This document shows positions 16,852 through 25,092 of a DNA stretch of 64,000 bases, piece after piece (the stretch's first letter is position 1; each line of letters begins with the position of its first letter). The notes under the pieces were generated by a model. It had not been told where the DNA came from, ran no database searches, and saw nothing but the letters and a program-made list of their open reading frames with translations. Location: NCBI GenBank assembly GCA_963805325.1, contig CAWDTS010000010.1, positions 1 to 64,000 on the forward strand, written 5' to 3'. This DNA comes from DASWJZ01 sp963805325 (GTDB lineage: Bacteria > Pseudomonadota > Alphaproteobacteria > Rhizobiales > Afifellaceae). Position numbers and translations under genes: made by a program.

Positions 16852-17631
16852 TCATTGATCAGTACGGCCAGCGCCCGCTCGAGCGACCTCCCAGATTGGA
16901 ACGGCGTCCTTCCGCGGGCGCCTAAGGTAGATGAGCTCGCCGCCGCTCGGCATGCGGATGGTCGCGCGGCGGTCGTTCAGTGCGACGACTTCACCGCCAC
17001 GGATCAAGGGAACTAAGCCCATCGCGTCGTAGCGAGAGGCGGGCGCCCGCAGGTGCACGCCGAACACGTCGAGGATGCCCCATCCATGCTGGGTGGCCTG
17101 AGCCGACCAGCCTTCGACGAAGCGCGCGGCGTCGTCGACAATCCGATGCCACTCGTTCGGCGTGAACCCTTCTGCAGGGGGCGCAAGCGAGAGAGCAGCA
17201 AGAGCCTTGGCCCATTCCGCGGGGACGTCGCTGCCGTATTCGGGTGCTGCGGCACGCTGATCGGGCTCGGCAGGGCTGTCTCGGTCGTCGGCGACGCTTG
17301 TCGTCGATTCAGACTGGACGATTTTGCTGGTTCCACTGGTTCCGCCGGTTCCACCTTCCCGAAAGTCTCGGAAATCCGGGGGCTTGCTGATGCCGCCGAG
17401 GGGAACCGCAGCTTGAAGCCTGTTGGTTCCACCGGTTCCAAGATCGTCATTAGCCCAAAGCACCATCGGAACCGCAGCCTCACGACCACTGGTTCCGCCG
17501 GGGCTCTGGTCTAACCCCCTGATTCCCTTGGGGTTCGGAGGGCGGGAACCGGCGGAACCGCTGGAACCACGGTTTTTGAGATGGGTGGCAAATGCTCGCG
17601 CGAGCGAGCCGGACCAGTCAGCCATGACCAT
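16852..17631 (-). CDS. Hypothetical protein, element-encoded
   Basis: The start at 17631 (MVMADWSGSLARAF) is chosen because it overlaps the stop of the upstream DUF927 gene at 17618-17620, and the frame upstream of it is not conserved. The 259-residue product has a low-complexity Gly/Thr/Pro-rich first half. The conserved-looking second half has FTPNEWHRIVDDAARFVEGW, QHGWGILDVFGVHLRAP and RATIRMPSGGELIYLRRPR. I do not recognise a family. Position suggests a replication or satellite accessory role. Confidence 0.68.
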   Translation of the reverse strand: MVMADWSGSLARAFATHLKNRGSSGSAGSRPPNPKGIRGLDQSPGGTSGREAAVPMVLWANDDLGTGGTNRLQAAVPLGGISKPPDFRDFREGGTGGTSGTSKIVQSESTTSVADDRDSPAEPDQRAAAPEYGSDVPAEWAKALAALSLAPPAEGFTPNEWHRIVDDAARFVEGWSAQATQHGWGILDVFGVHLRAPASRYDAMGLVPLIRGGEVVALNDRRATIRMPSGGELIYLRRPRKDAVPIWEVARAGAGRTDQ

Positions 17632-19418
17632 CCTCATCAAGGAAGGCGGCGCGGACGTGGTAAACTCGAAGCTTGCTCCGGCCCGGCGGCTTGATCGTTG
17701 TTGAAGCGCGGCCGTTCGACCCCGGCTCGATATGGCCGCGCTCGACCATGGCTTTCGCAATCATTGAGCCGTCGCGGCCTGCGCAAATCTCGTCGCGCCA
17801 AGCCGAGGCGTTGATGAAGAACTCCACCCCCGTGTCAGTCTTCTTCCGGAAGCCGACGACATCGCGAACCGGGATGCGGGATTCGTCTTCACCCCAATCG
17901 ACAAAGCGCGCATCGCCGTGGGCGAGCAGGAAGGCCCGCACCTGCTCTATTCCATCCCGCACCTCCGCAGGCTCAATGCCGCCGCGCGCGGCGAGCCAAT
18001 CGGAGAAGCACTTGGCGGCAGCCGCCGTCGCGTCGCCGTCGCTCCAGCAGGTAATCGCACCGACAGCGACGGCTAGCTCTCCCGCGGCCGCGATCAATGC
18101 GAACCGCTGGGCGACGCGCTGCACCTGACCGTCGGCCCCCGTCGGGACATACACGGTGACAAAGCGGCGGATGTAGTCAAATACCTCTTCGCAGATGCTG
18201 TCCTGATCGGACGCAACTGCCTTGAGGAATGCGCGGATCGGAGTTCCGTAGTTGGCGAGCGCGGACTGCCGCAGATGCCGCGCGAACGCTTCGGCAGTGG
18301 GGAAGTCATGCAAGGTCTCGAATATTCCGGCGCCGGCGCCAGCATCGGCGGGAATATCGACGATGCGACTGCTGGCCTGCGATTGCTCGGCATTTACTGC
18401 CGTTCTCGGCAACCTTATCGGCGAGGCTTATCTCGCCGGAGGACAGATACATGACCCGCCACTGCGCGGGTCGGCGTGCCGCGCCTGTTCGATTGGCGCG
18501 CGATTTCCCAATTCCGTTGGCGAGCATGTAGGCGACTTCGCCGGCCTCCTTCGACGAAAGCTGCGACATCTCGTCGAGGCACAGAAGCGCGTCACAGTGG
18601 GCCATCGCGACGCCCTCCAGTCCGTTTGCGGTCGCACGCCACGTTCGCATGTAGTTGACATCACCGCCTCCCCAAACCGAGCCTGCTACCGCCAGCGCCG
18701 TCGTTTTTCCGATGCTGGAGGCACCCTGGAAGTGCAGACCACCGCTTTCCGCATTGCACAGCCGAAGAAGAGGGGTGGCGAAAGCGGTCGAGATGGCCGC
18801 CACGAGGCGCGAGTTTCCGACCGCGCGCCTCGCGACCTCTTCGTTCCAGCTATCGAGGGTGCCACTGACATGGAAGGCGTGCTCCGAGCCGTTAAGGCTT
18901 TGGAGAACAAATCTCTCCGAGCCTGAATTGCCGAAAGCGGCGTCGGGCAGAACGAACACCTCGTGATGCCATCCGACATGGTCAGTGGCGCGCGATCGAC
19001 CGGATGCTTTCACGGAGAGAAGGAAATCGTTCAACCGATTGCGGGCTTTGCCGCCCGGCGGGATGTAGAGACCCCCATCCAGCAGCATCCTCCTCGCATC
19101 CGCACCATCGCCGGCGAGCGCTGAGCGCGGCAGTGCAAGCTGATGCTCTCGACCATCGTTGTCATGCCAGCGGAGAAGCAGCCCCCAAGAGGTTCCGTCG
19201 GTGTCGCGCGTTTCGGCCATCACATCGAACGGGCCGGCCACCAGAATTTCGTCGGAGTCGTCTCTCCAGATCAGGCCGTCTTTCGTCATTACAAAGCCGT
19301 TTGGCATTCGCAATGAGACACCATCGGCATCCGCGACGGTTTGTTCGGTTGCTTTTTCCTCGAGCTCGAACGGTTCGGCAGCGTCAATCGCCTCCGTGAT
19401 TGCAGCCGATCCATTCAT
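17618..19418 (-). CDS. DUF927 helicase-like protein, one frameshift
   Basis: From 19418 the N-terminal part reads LRMPNGFVMTKDGLIWRDDS, LNDFLLSVKASGR and DHVGWHHEVFVLPDAAFG. The ATPase core has Walker A FQGASSIGKTT (about residue 228) and Walker B-like ALLCLDEMSQL, the DUF927 superfamily II helicase pattern. The frame breaks near 18400. One extra A in AA explains it, and the adjacent frame continues with SSRIVDIPADAGAGAGIFE and the C-terminal winged-helix region to 17618. These proteins are used as replicative helicases by phage and plasmid-like elements. It follows the primase with an ATGA overlap. Confidence 0.82.
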
Positions 19419-20296
19419 GCCGCCGCCCGATCAGGTTTGGGATTTTGGTCGATGCGGAGCAGGTCATTGAAATCACACCCGCGCGGTGGGCGGGCGATGC
19501 GAACACGACGCCCTTCTCGATACCAACGAGCGGCGGCGGCGCCTGCCGCCGCTTCGCCGGCGTCGTCACCGTCCGCCAGCAAGATGACGTCGAGCGCATC
19601 GCTCGGCAGATCGAGGGCACACAGCCCGGAGGTCGAGAGCGCGGCCCAAGCCGGTAGGCGGGCCGCCTGCATAGCAGAGAGCGCGGTCTCGATCCCCTCG
19701 GCAATCATTAGAACATCGCCGGGCGCCGGGAGCCGCACCGCGCCGCCACGGCAGGGCCCGAGCATCATCTTAACCGGGTTAACCGGCGCCTTCCCCGACC
19801 CGTCGCGGGCCAAAAAGGTACGATGCACGGCGATGGGTGTACCGTCGGTGCCGCGCGTCACCAACGCCACCATCGCCGGCCATGTGCCGCCGGACGGATG
19901 TTGTAGGCCGGGGTGGAAGCGCAGCGTGGGCGGCGGAGGAAGGTGCAGACCGCGCGAGGCGAGATAGAGCGTGACAAGCGTGCCCTCGGCTGGGCCGGCA
20001 GATCGCCACAGACGGAGTGCGGCCGCTGCGCGCTTGGCGTCGTCACGAAGGCGTCGATCAGAAACGCGCGCCGCGCATTTGGGTCGGCGAGGGGCTGCCT
20101 CTTTCCACAGCCCAAGCGACCGGAGTGCGTCGATCACCTGCGTCTGCGTGCAGCGAGCATGGCATTTGAGGAGCCAGCGACCATCGCGGTGGTGAACGCT
20201 AAGGCTGTTGCGCTGGTCATCATGAGCGGGGCACAGCGCACTCCAACCGTCGCCACTACGGCGCACACCGTTGAGTCGGGCGAGGATATCAGTCAT
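19415..20296 (-). CDS. Toprim-domain primase-like protein (CHC2-type zinc finger)
   Basis: The ATG at 20296 is preferred because it overlaps the alpA stop (20293-20296). The N-terminal zinc-finger region has CPAHDDQRNSLSV and LLKCHARCTQ (C-x2-H...C-x3-C), as in bacterial and phage primases. The C-terminal Toprim domain has the acidic residue in MIAEGIETALSA and a second acidic motif in VILLADGDDAGEAAAG. HPGLQHPSGG and FLARDGSGKAP lie between. It would prime replication of the excised element together with the DUF927 helicase. Confidence 0.85.
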   Translation of the reverse strand: MTDILARLNGVRRSGDGWSALCPAHDDQRNSLSVHHRDGRWLLKCHARCTQTQVIDALRSLGLWKEAAPRRPKCAARVSDRRLRDDAKRAAAALRLWRSAGPAEGTLVTLYLASRGLHLPPPPTLRFHPGLQHPSGGTWPAMVALVTRGTDGTPIAVHRTFLARDGSGKAPVNPVKMMLGPCRGGAVRLPAPGDVLMIAEGIETALSAMQAARLPAWAALSTSGLCALDLPSDALDVILLADGDDAGEAAAGAAAARWYREGRRVRIARPPRGCDFNDLLRIDQNPKPDRAAA

Positions 20297-20742
20297 GTCC
20301 GCGCCCACTGAGATTGGCGCTCGGGGCTGACTGCCGCCTCCTTGTCGCCGTTGCCCTCGGGATCGTCTGCTCGGACGCGGTCGCGCCCTAACGAGGCACC
20401 ACTTCCCGCACTGTGGTCGCGTTCTCGGGAAGCATGCTCAACTCGTTCCGCGTTCGTGCGACTGCCGGCATCGTCCTCTCGGACGGTATCGAGGTTTCGT
20501 GCCTGCTTTCCTGGATCGGCTGCCTTTTTGCGGAGTAGGGGCGGGGGGATGCGCCCGACAGCCGCTAACGGCCGCGACGCCAGCCATTCCTCGACCTCAG
20601 CGTCCGACCAAGCCCTGCTGTTCGGACCGATCATCCGACCGGCCGGGAACCCTTCTTTCTCAACCCACCGTCTAAGAGTTGGGCGATTGTGGACAATTCC
20701 ACGCTGCTGAAGGTCCCGAAAGCGAAGAAGTCGCGATGTCAT
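20293..20742 (-). CDS. AlpA-family DNA-binding regulator/excisionase-like
   Basis: The first 60 residues form a MerR-like winged helix typical of AlpA proteins: LLRFRDLQQRGIVHNRPTLR, EKEGFPAGRMIGPNSRAW and DAEVEEWLASRPL. The C-terminal 80 residues are charged and low in complexity. AlpA homologues activate integrase/excision genes or replication genes in P4-like satellites. It lies just ahead of the primase, with an ATGA overlap. Confidence 0.82.
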   Translation of the reverse strand: MTSRLLRFRDLQQRGIVHNRPTLRRWVEKEGFPAGRMIGPNSRAWSDAEVEEWLASRPLAAVGRIPPPLLRKKAADPGKQARNLDTVREDDAGSRTNAERVEHASRERDHSAGSGASLGRDRVRADDPEGNGDKEAAVSPERQSQWART

Positions 20743-20850
20743 TCGTTCACCCGCGATTTTGAATGCGGGCCAACCAACTACGTCAGCGTTCTTCCGTGTT
20801 CAAAAGGAGAAATAGCGGCCGAAGAAGGGGCGCGACTTTTCTCCATAGAC

Positions 20851-21162
20851 CTATTCGAGAGCGGGGTCTGGCTCTTCAAACAGAAGGGTGGTCCGGTATG
20901 TCTTGCAAGCCACTCTGCTCATGGCCTCGGCACTCGCGTGAATTTCAAACTCTTCAAATAAATCCCTTAGAAATGCTAGGAACGGCCCGCCAGCTTTGCC
21001 GTCCCTGGTAATGATCGTTGGTCTCTTTCCGGTTAGGCGATGGTAAGTCGCAGCCGCTCTATACGCAATTCGCTGCTCCTTGACCTTGGACGGTGCACCT
21101 TTCTTTGGCTTGGCCAAGAGAAGTGCAGAGTGTTTGATCACCTGAAGCTCGGAGATCAGCAA
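20851..21162 (-). CDS. Hypothetical protein (possibly the second half of the preceding gene)
   Basis: About 103 residues with a probable TTG start at 21162. ATYHRLTGKRPTIITRDGKA followed by GGPFLAFLRDLFEEFEI resembles a segment often found in uncharacterised proteins encoded beside alphaproteobacterial integrases. The frame begins inside the last codons of the upstream gene (overlap 21156-21162). Either two genes are coupled or one gene of about 230 residues is split by an indel. No function is recognisable. Confidence 0.6.
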   Translation of the reverse strand: MLISELQVIKHSALLLAKPKKGAPSKVKEQRIAYRAAATYHRLTGKRPTIITRDGKAGGPFLAFLRDLFEEFEIHASAEAMSRVACKTYRTTLLFEEPDPALE

Positions 21163-21530
21163 CGATGGCTTTGACCAGATGAAGTCGTATACTCATCCTT
21201 TGTTCCGGTCCACAATAAGCTAAGTGACCGTCCTTCAATATTAGAAGTTTCAATGAGCCATCCAATTGCATCTTCTCTGTGGCTAAGGCGTTCTAGAAAG
21301 GCAACCACCCGGCTGACTTCTCGTGCCAACGCGGCATATTCCCTTTTGGACAATCCGAATGGCTTCCGAACGGCAACTGGTTCTGCGGCCACGCGGACAA
21401 GCTGACGAGCCTCGTGATCTAACTTATTCCGAGCACCTGAGGCCCTGGTCAATTTTTCTAGAATGACGACGATCGCCTCTAACTTTCGCTCTCTCCACTC
21501 CTCGGTCGTCGATGGGCCTGGCTCGACCAT
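21156..21530 (-). CDS. Hypothetical protein next to the integrase
   Basis: A 124-residue, mostly helical protein (EWRERKLEAIVVILEKLTRA, KREYAALAREVSRVVAFLER, then AIGWLIETSNIEG) without known motifs. It begins 6 bp after the integrase stop and is probably co-transcribed with it. Possibly the N-terminal part of a longer protein continued by the 20851-21162 frame. Confidence 0.6.
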   Translation of the reverse strand: MVEPGPSTTEEWRERKLEAIVVILEKLTRASGARNKLDHEARQLVRVAAEPVAVRKPFGLSKREYAALAREVSRVVAFLERLSHREDAIGWLIETSNIEGRSLSLLWTGTKDEYTTSSGQSHRC

Positions 21531-21536
21531 GGTCTT

Positions 21537-22694
21537 TCAAGGTCCGACCGTTACACTTTGAATGAGCTCCGCCAAGAGGCAGAGGGCTTCTGATTTTTCA
21601 CGAAGATACGAGTGTCTATCGTAGACGCCCTCTACGCCAGCGATGGCATGGCCCATTACGCGCTCTGCGATGTCGGGCCGCACTCCAGCCCTAGACATAA
21701 GAGAACGGGCGGTCCGCCTCAGATCGTGAATCACCCACGGCTCGATGTCGGGTAGCTTGGCGTCCAACGAATTCTTCGCTTTTGAGAAGCCACTAAAATG
21801 ACCGACGCCACGGCCTGCGAAAACGTGGGGATTTGAACCGAACCGCGGCTGCGCTCGGATGATCTCGATCGCCATGTTCGGCAGCACCAACGCGCCTCCC
21901 GTGCCTTTTTCGCGCTCGCCGGCTGGAATACGCCACGCGCCATCGTCCGATAGGTCAGCCCAGCGCATCGTGATGACTTTCTCGCGCCTCTGCCCCGTCA
22001 GAAGGGAGATGCGCAGAAATGCGCCGAAGGTCCCGCACTTCTGCGCCTCGGCCCAAATCCTACGCATTTCGTCGTCGTTCAAAATGCGCCAGCGCTTCCG
22101 GACCTTAGGGTCGGTGCGGCGCATTCCTCGTGCGATCGGCGGAATGTAATCATCATGGCGAGCTGCAAACCAATTGCAGATACCCCTCACGATGGCGAGC
22201 ACGTAGTCGGCCTGGCGTGCGCCGTGCTCGTCCTCCACTTGGTCGAGGAGCGCGGCAATGTCGCTGCGTCGGATCGAAAGGAAGGCGCGTCCTTCCCACG
22301 CGGGGAGCAAATGCGCGGTCAACAGCCGTGTGATCTCTTTCTCTGATCGGAGACGGCTGGCTTGGACATGCCGCTTCAACCAGGTCTCGGCCACGTCCTT
22401 GAAGCTCTGCGCGACCGTCGGGGCGTCAAAAGCAGGGAGGCCCGCGCGGATACGCTTGATCGCGTCGCGTGCCTTCTCGCGTGCCTCTTCTATGTCGAAA
22501 ACGTCCGTCGCGCCGATCGTCGCCCACACCTGTTTGCCGACCGGATTTCGAGCAACTGCGACGAAGGACTTGGCGCCGGTGGCGGCCACGCGGACGTAGT
22601 GGCCCCGAAGCTCCGGGTCGGGCTCCGCATAGCGCCTCGCACGCGGCTTTAGATTGGCGACGCCAGTGCTCGTAAGGGTCTTCCGTTTCGCCAT
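21537..22694 (-). CDS. Tyrosine recombinase/integrase
   Basis: The start at 22694 (MAKRKTLTSTGVANLKPRAR) is chosen because GGAGG lies 7 bp upstream. The N-terminal DUF4102-like arm-binding domain (PDPELRGHYVRVAATGAKSF) is followed by a SAM-like core-binding domain (LKRHVQASRLRSEKEITRLL). The catalytic domain retains Arg in LLTGQRREKVITMRW, HDLRRTARSLM and the Tyr in GVEGVYDRHSY. All catalytic residues are present, so it looks active. It is transcribed away from the tRNA-derived segment at 22849-22893 and should recombine there. Confidence 0.92.
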   Translation of the reverse strand: MAKRKTLTSTGVANLKPRARRYAEPDPELRGHYVRVAATGAKSFVAVARNPVGKQVWATIGATDVFDIEEAREKARDAIKRIRAGLPAFDAPTVAQSFKDVAETWLKRHVQASRLRSEKEITRLLTAHLLPAWEGRAFLSIRRSDIAALLDQVEDEHGARQADYVLAIVRGICNWFAARHDDYIPPIARGMRRTDPKVRKRWRILNDDEMRRIWAEAQKCGTFGAFLRISLLTGQRREKVITMRWADLSDDGAWRIPAGEREKGTGGALVLPNMAIEIIRAQPRFGSNPHVFAGRGVGHFSGFSKAKNSLDAKLPDIEPWVIHDLRRTARSLMSRAGVRPDIAERVMGHAIAGVEGVYDRHSYLREKSEALCLLAELIQSVTVGP

Positions 22695-22706
22695 CGACTG
22701 CCCTCC

Positions 22707-22763
22707 GGCTAACATCGGGCTAACATCAGAGGCACTGTAACGCGGGATAACGCCAGGCTAACA
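22707..22763. repeat. Three GGCTAACA direct repeats upstream of the integrase
   Basis: GGCTAACAT occurs at 22707-22715 and 22718-22726, one helical turn (11 bp) apart. GGCTAACA recurs at 22756-22763. Between the integrase start and the putative att core, such short repeats are the expected form of integrase arm-type or excisionase/AlpA sites. Binding is inference. Confidence 0.5.
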
Positions 22764-22848
22764 GGAGTGAATTTCTATTGCGGGGAGGGGCCTTGGTCAA
22801 GGTTTGATATGCGCCCGTGTTACCTTACGTGCGCGGTTTCCACCAGAA

Positions 22849-22893
22849 TTCCTAATCTGAGGGTCGAAGGTTCAAATCCTTCCGGGGTCACCA
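22849..22893 (+). other. 3' half of a CCU-anticodon tRNA-Arg: putative att site
   Basis: From the anticodon loop TTCCTAA (22849-22855) the sequence runs through a variable loop, a perfect T-arm (GAAGG-TTCAAAT-CCTTC), an acceptor strand CGGGGTC and ACCA (22890-22893). No D-arm or 5' acceptor strand exists within the expected distance upstream, so this is a half tRNA. It lies 155 bp upstream of the integrase start, as expected for one end of an element inserted at the 3' part of tRNA-Arg(CCU). Confidence 0.75.
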
Positions 22894-23047
22894 GTTCGAA
22901 TCAAACACTTAGTGGACATTCTGCGCCGCGGAACCTTGAGGGAACCAAGGCCATAAGCAATGCTGTAGGCAATGTGCCGGTGCTGTTGATCGCGCTTGGT
23001 CTGCCTAATGCAACTCCCGTGCCTTGAAGATCGCGGGCAGGTCCGGA

Positions 23048-23711
23048 TTAGGATGACAAGCAGACATGCCCACAACCACACCGCCACTTCGCATTTTGGA
23101 CCTTCGCGGACCGCGGCGATGGCCGGCAGTTCGCAGGGCCGCTGGAATAGTATTTCACCAGGCGGTCGTCGGCGGCTGTTCCCGCGCTACGAAAACGCCA
23201 GCACCCAATCCTGTGGCGATCTGCAGCGTGGCCCGGGCCTGCGCGGTGCCGTTTCGCGCCGAAGCGGCACTGATGCGCGCCGCTGCCGTCGAGCGATCCG
23301 TGTCGAGAAGGTCGAGAAGCGTGATGGCCCCCGAGCGGTAGTTTTCCCGGGCGAGGTCGAATGCCCGCTGATAGGAGCGCGACGCAGTCTCCAGCGAGTT
23401 GGCGCGCTTTCGATATTCCCTCAGGTTCGACAGGGCGACCTGAACGTCCTGCACGCCGAGCGTACCGTCGAGCGCCACGCGATCTCCGCCTGCCTGGCAA
23501 CCGAGATCTTTGCGTTCCTCGCCGCAGCGAGGGCGCCTCGATTGAAAACCGGCAGCGACAGCGACGGACCGGTCACCCAAGAGCTTACACCTCCCGTGAC
23601 GGTGACGGTGCCGGAGAGTTCGATCGACGGGTAGAGGTCTGGGACGGGGACAAATTGATCGTCGACGGCCTCAAGGACTTGCGGCCTTCTGGCCCACGAC
23701 CTGTCGAGCAA
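23048..23711 (-). pseudogene. Outer-membrane efflux protein (TolC/NodT-like), C-terminal fragment with frameshifts
   Basis: Two frames together give the C-terminal half of an outer-membrane efflux channel. GPSLSLPVFNRGALAAARNA comes first. The helical hairpin follows: VQVALSNLREYRKRANSLET, AFDLARENYRSGAITLLDLL and ATLQIATGLGAGV. This pattern matches RND-type outer-membrane factors. The N-terminal half, the lipoprotein signal and any RND pump genes are absent here. A shift near 23480-23510 separates the two frames. Confidence 0.7.
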
Positions 23712-23823
23712 TCCACAGATCAGTTCCCCAGCCGTCCGGAGCCGCCTGTAAGCGGCTCACATTCACATTGACTTCGCGCTTGTTCTTCCAATCTTCGGCC
23801 CGAATGGGTACGATTGCTGGAAT

Positions 23824-23872
23824 CTCCCCGTAGCTCATTAGGATAGAGCGACGGTTTCCTAAACCGTAGGCC
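23824..23872 (+). other. 5' half of tRNA-Arg(CCU)
   Basis: CTCCCCG (acceptor 5' strand), TA, a D-arm (GCTC...GAGC), a perfect anticodon stem-loop (ACGGT-TTCCTAA-ACCGT, anticodon CCU) and AGGCC are present. Sequence after 23872 is unrelated and no T-arm follows. It would pair with the 3' half at 22849-22893 at five of seven acceptor positions, but not in the anticodon stem. The two halves are therefore related yet do not form one working tRNA. I read it as a tRNA-Arg gene cut by an integration or deletion. Confidence 0.7.
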
Positions 23873-24260
23873 ATTTAGACTGTCCGCCCACAGCGTCGGG
23901 GTGAGCCCCATATTGCGACGTGATAGATCGGGTGGGCCGGCGGCGTCGGCAATGTATGTCGAATAATGCTCAAAAGCCTCACCGCACGGTAGCGTGGGTT
24001 AAGCCATACGGCGAACTGGGAGCTCCGCTTCACGGGGCCTTAAGGTCGGATAGGTATCCGTGCAGTCACTATCGGGCTGTGGCGAACGTCATTCTTCGAT
24101 GCCATGACCAAATGATTTGGGCTGCCACCGGTCTCCTCAGATATCACCGCCCGGCTTCGGAGGTTGAGCAATTGCTCAACGAGCAAGCCTAATGGGACGG
24201 AGGCCGTCGTCTGAGGAGCCGCTGACCGCTAGCGCTTCGCGAGAACTGGAGAAACGTCGC

Positions 24261-25080
24261 ATGCGCGCGTCACTTTCGAATTTGACCTTTGCGGTGTGCG
24301 TCACAGGCCCGTTGCTGATGGGCCACGGGGCGTCGGCGGAGACGCTGAAGTTGGCTGGCACAGGCGGTGCGATGCCTATGGCAGAGCGTGTCGCTGCAGA
24401 GTTTTTTTCCTCCACCGGGATCAAGGTCGACGTGATCCCGGGCCTCGGGCAGCAAAGGCGCCATCGCTGCTACCGCTGACGGCGTCATCGATTTGGCCAT
24501 CTCCGCTCGACCGTTGAATGCCGAAGAATCAACTCTCGGGCTGACGACAAGTCCCTTTGCGCGGACGGCGCTCGTATTCATTACTTCCAAGGGCAAGCCC
24601 AACAGTCTGAAGAGCACCGAGCTTGTCAATCTATTCAACGTGGCGAATCCGAAATGGGCGGACGGATCGCCGATCAATATTATTCTGCGCACCAGGTTTG
24701 ACGGCGACACGCTCATTCTCGAGGAGCTTTTCCCGGGAATACAGGATGCAATCGAAGCGGCACGAGCCCGTCCGGAAATTCCCACAGCGCCCACCGATCA
24801 GGACAACGCCGAACTTGCGGCACGTCTGAAGGGCTCCTTCGTCCAGGCTGGTTTCAGCCAGATCATCACCGAGAAGCGCGATCTGCGGTTTGTTCCCATC
24901 GACGGTGTCGAGCCGACCTTGGAAAACTTCGAAAGCGGCAAGTACCCGTACGAAAAGATCTTCTATCTCGTCTATTCCGCAAGCGCCAAAGCCGCGGCGG
25001 AGCGCCTGCTTGACTTTCTACGATCCGCGCAAGGTCGAGACATCCTCCGCGAGACCGGATGCCTGCCTGTGGCCGATTGA
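24261..25080 (+). CDS. PstS-like phosphate-type substrate-binding protein, one frameshift
   Basis: The signal peptide from 24261 (MRASLSNLTFAVCVTGPLLM...GASA) leads into LKLAGTGGAMPMAERVAAEF. An extra G in a GGG run near 24450 shifts the frame. The next frame continues GSKGAIAATADGVIDLAISA and RPLNAEE, the phosphate-binding-loop style of PstS-like proteins, to 25080. No pst permease or ATPase genes follow. Instead a membrane GGDEF-EAL protein starts 13 bp downstream, so this protein is more likely a periplasmic sensor partner than a transporter subunit. The ligand is unproven. Confidence 0.8.
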
Positions 25081-25092
25081 AGAATACGGCTT

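Noticed and set aside
15621..22845. The shared 11-mer GGTTTCCACCA at 15623 and 22835 as att repeats of the element
   Set aside because: Matches of 11 bp are common by chance in 64 kb, flanking bases do not match, and the left copy has no tRNA context.
22816..22893. A complete tRNA-Arg gene
   Set aside because: There is no D-arm and no 5' acceptor strand able to pair with CGGGGTC. Only the part from the anticodon loop onward is tRNA-like.
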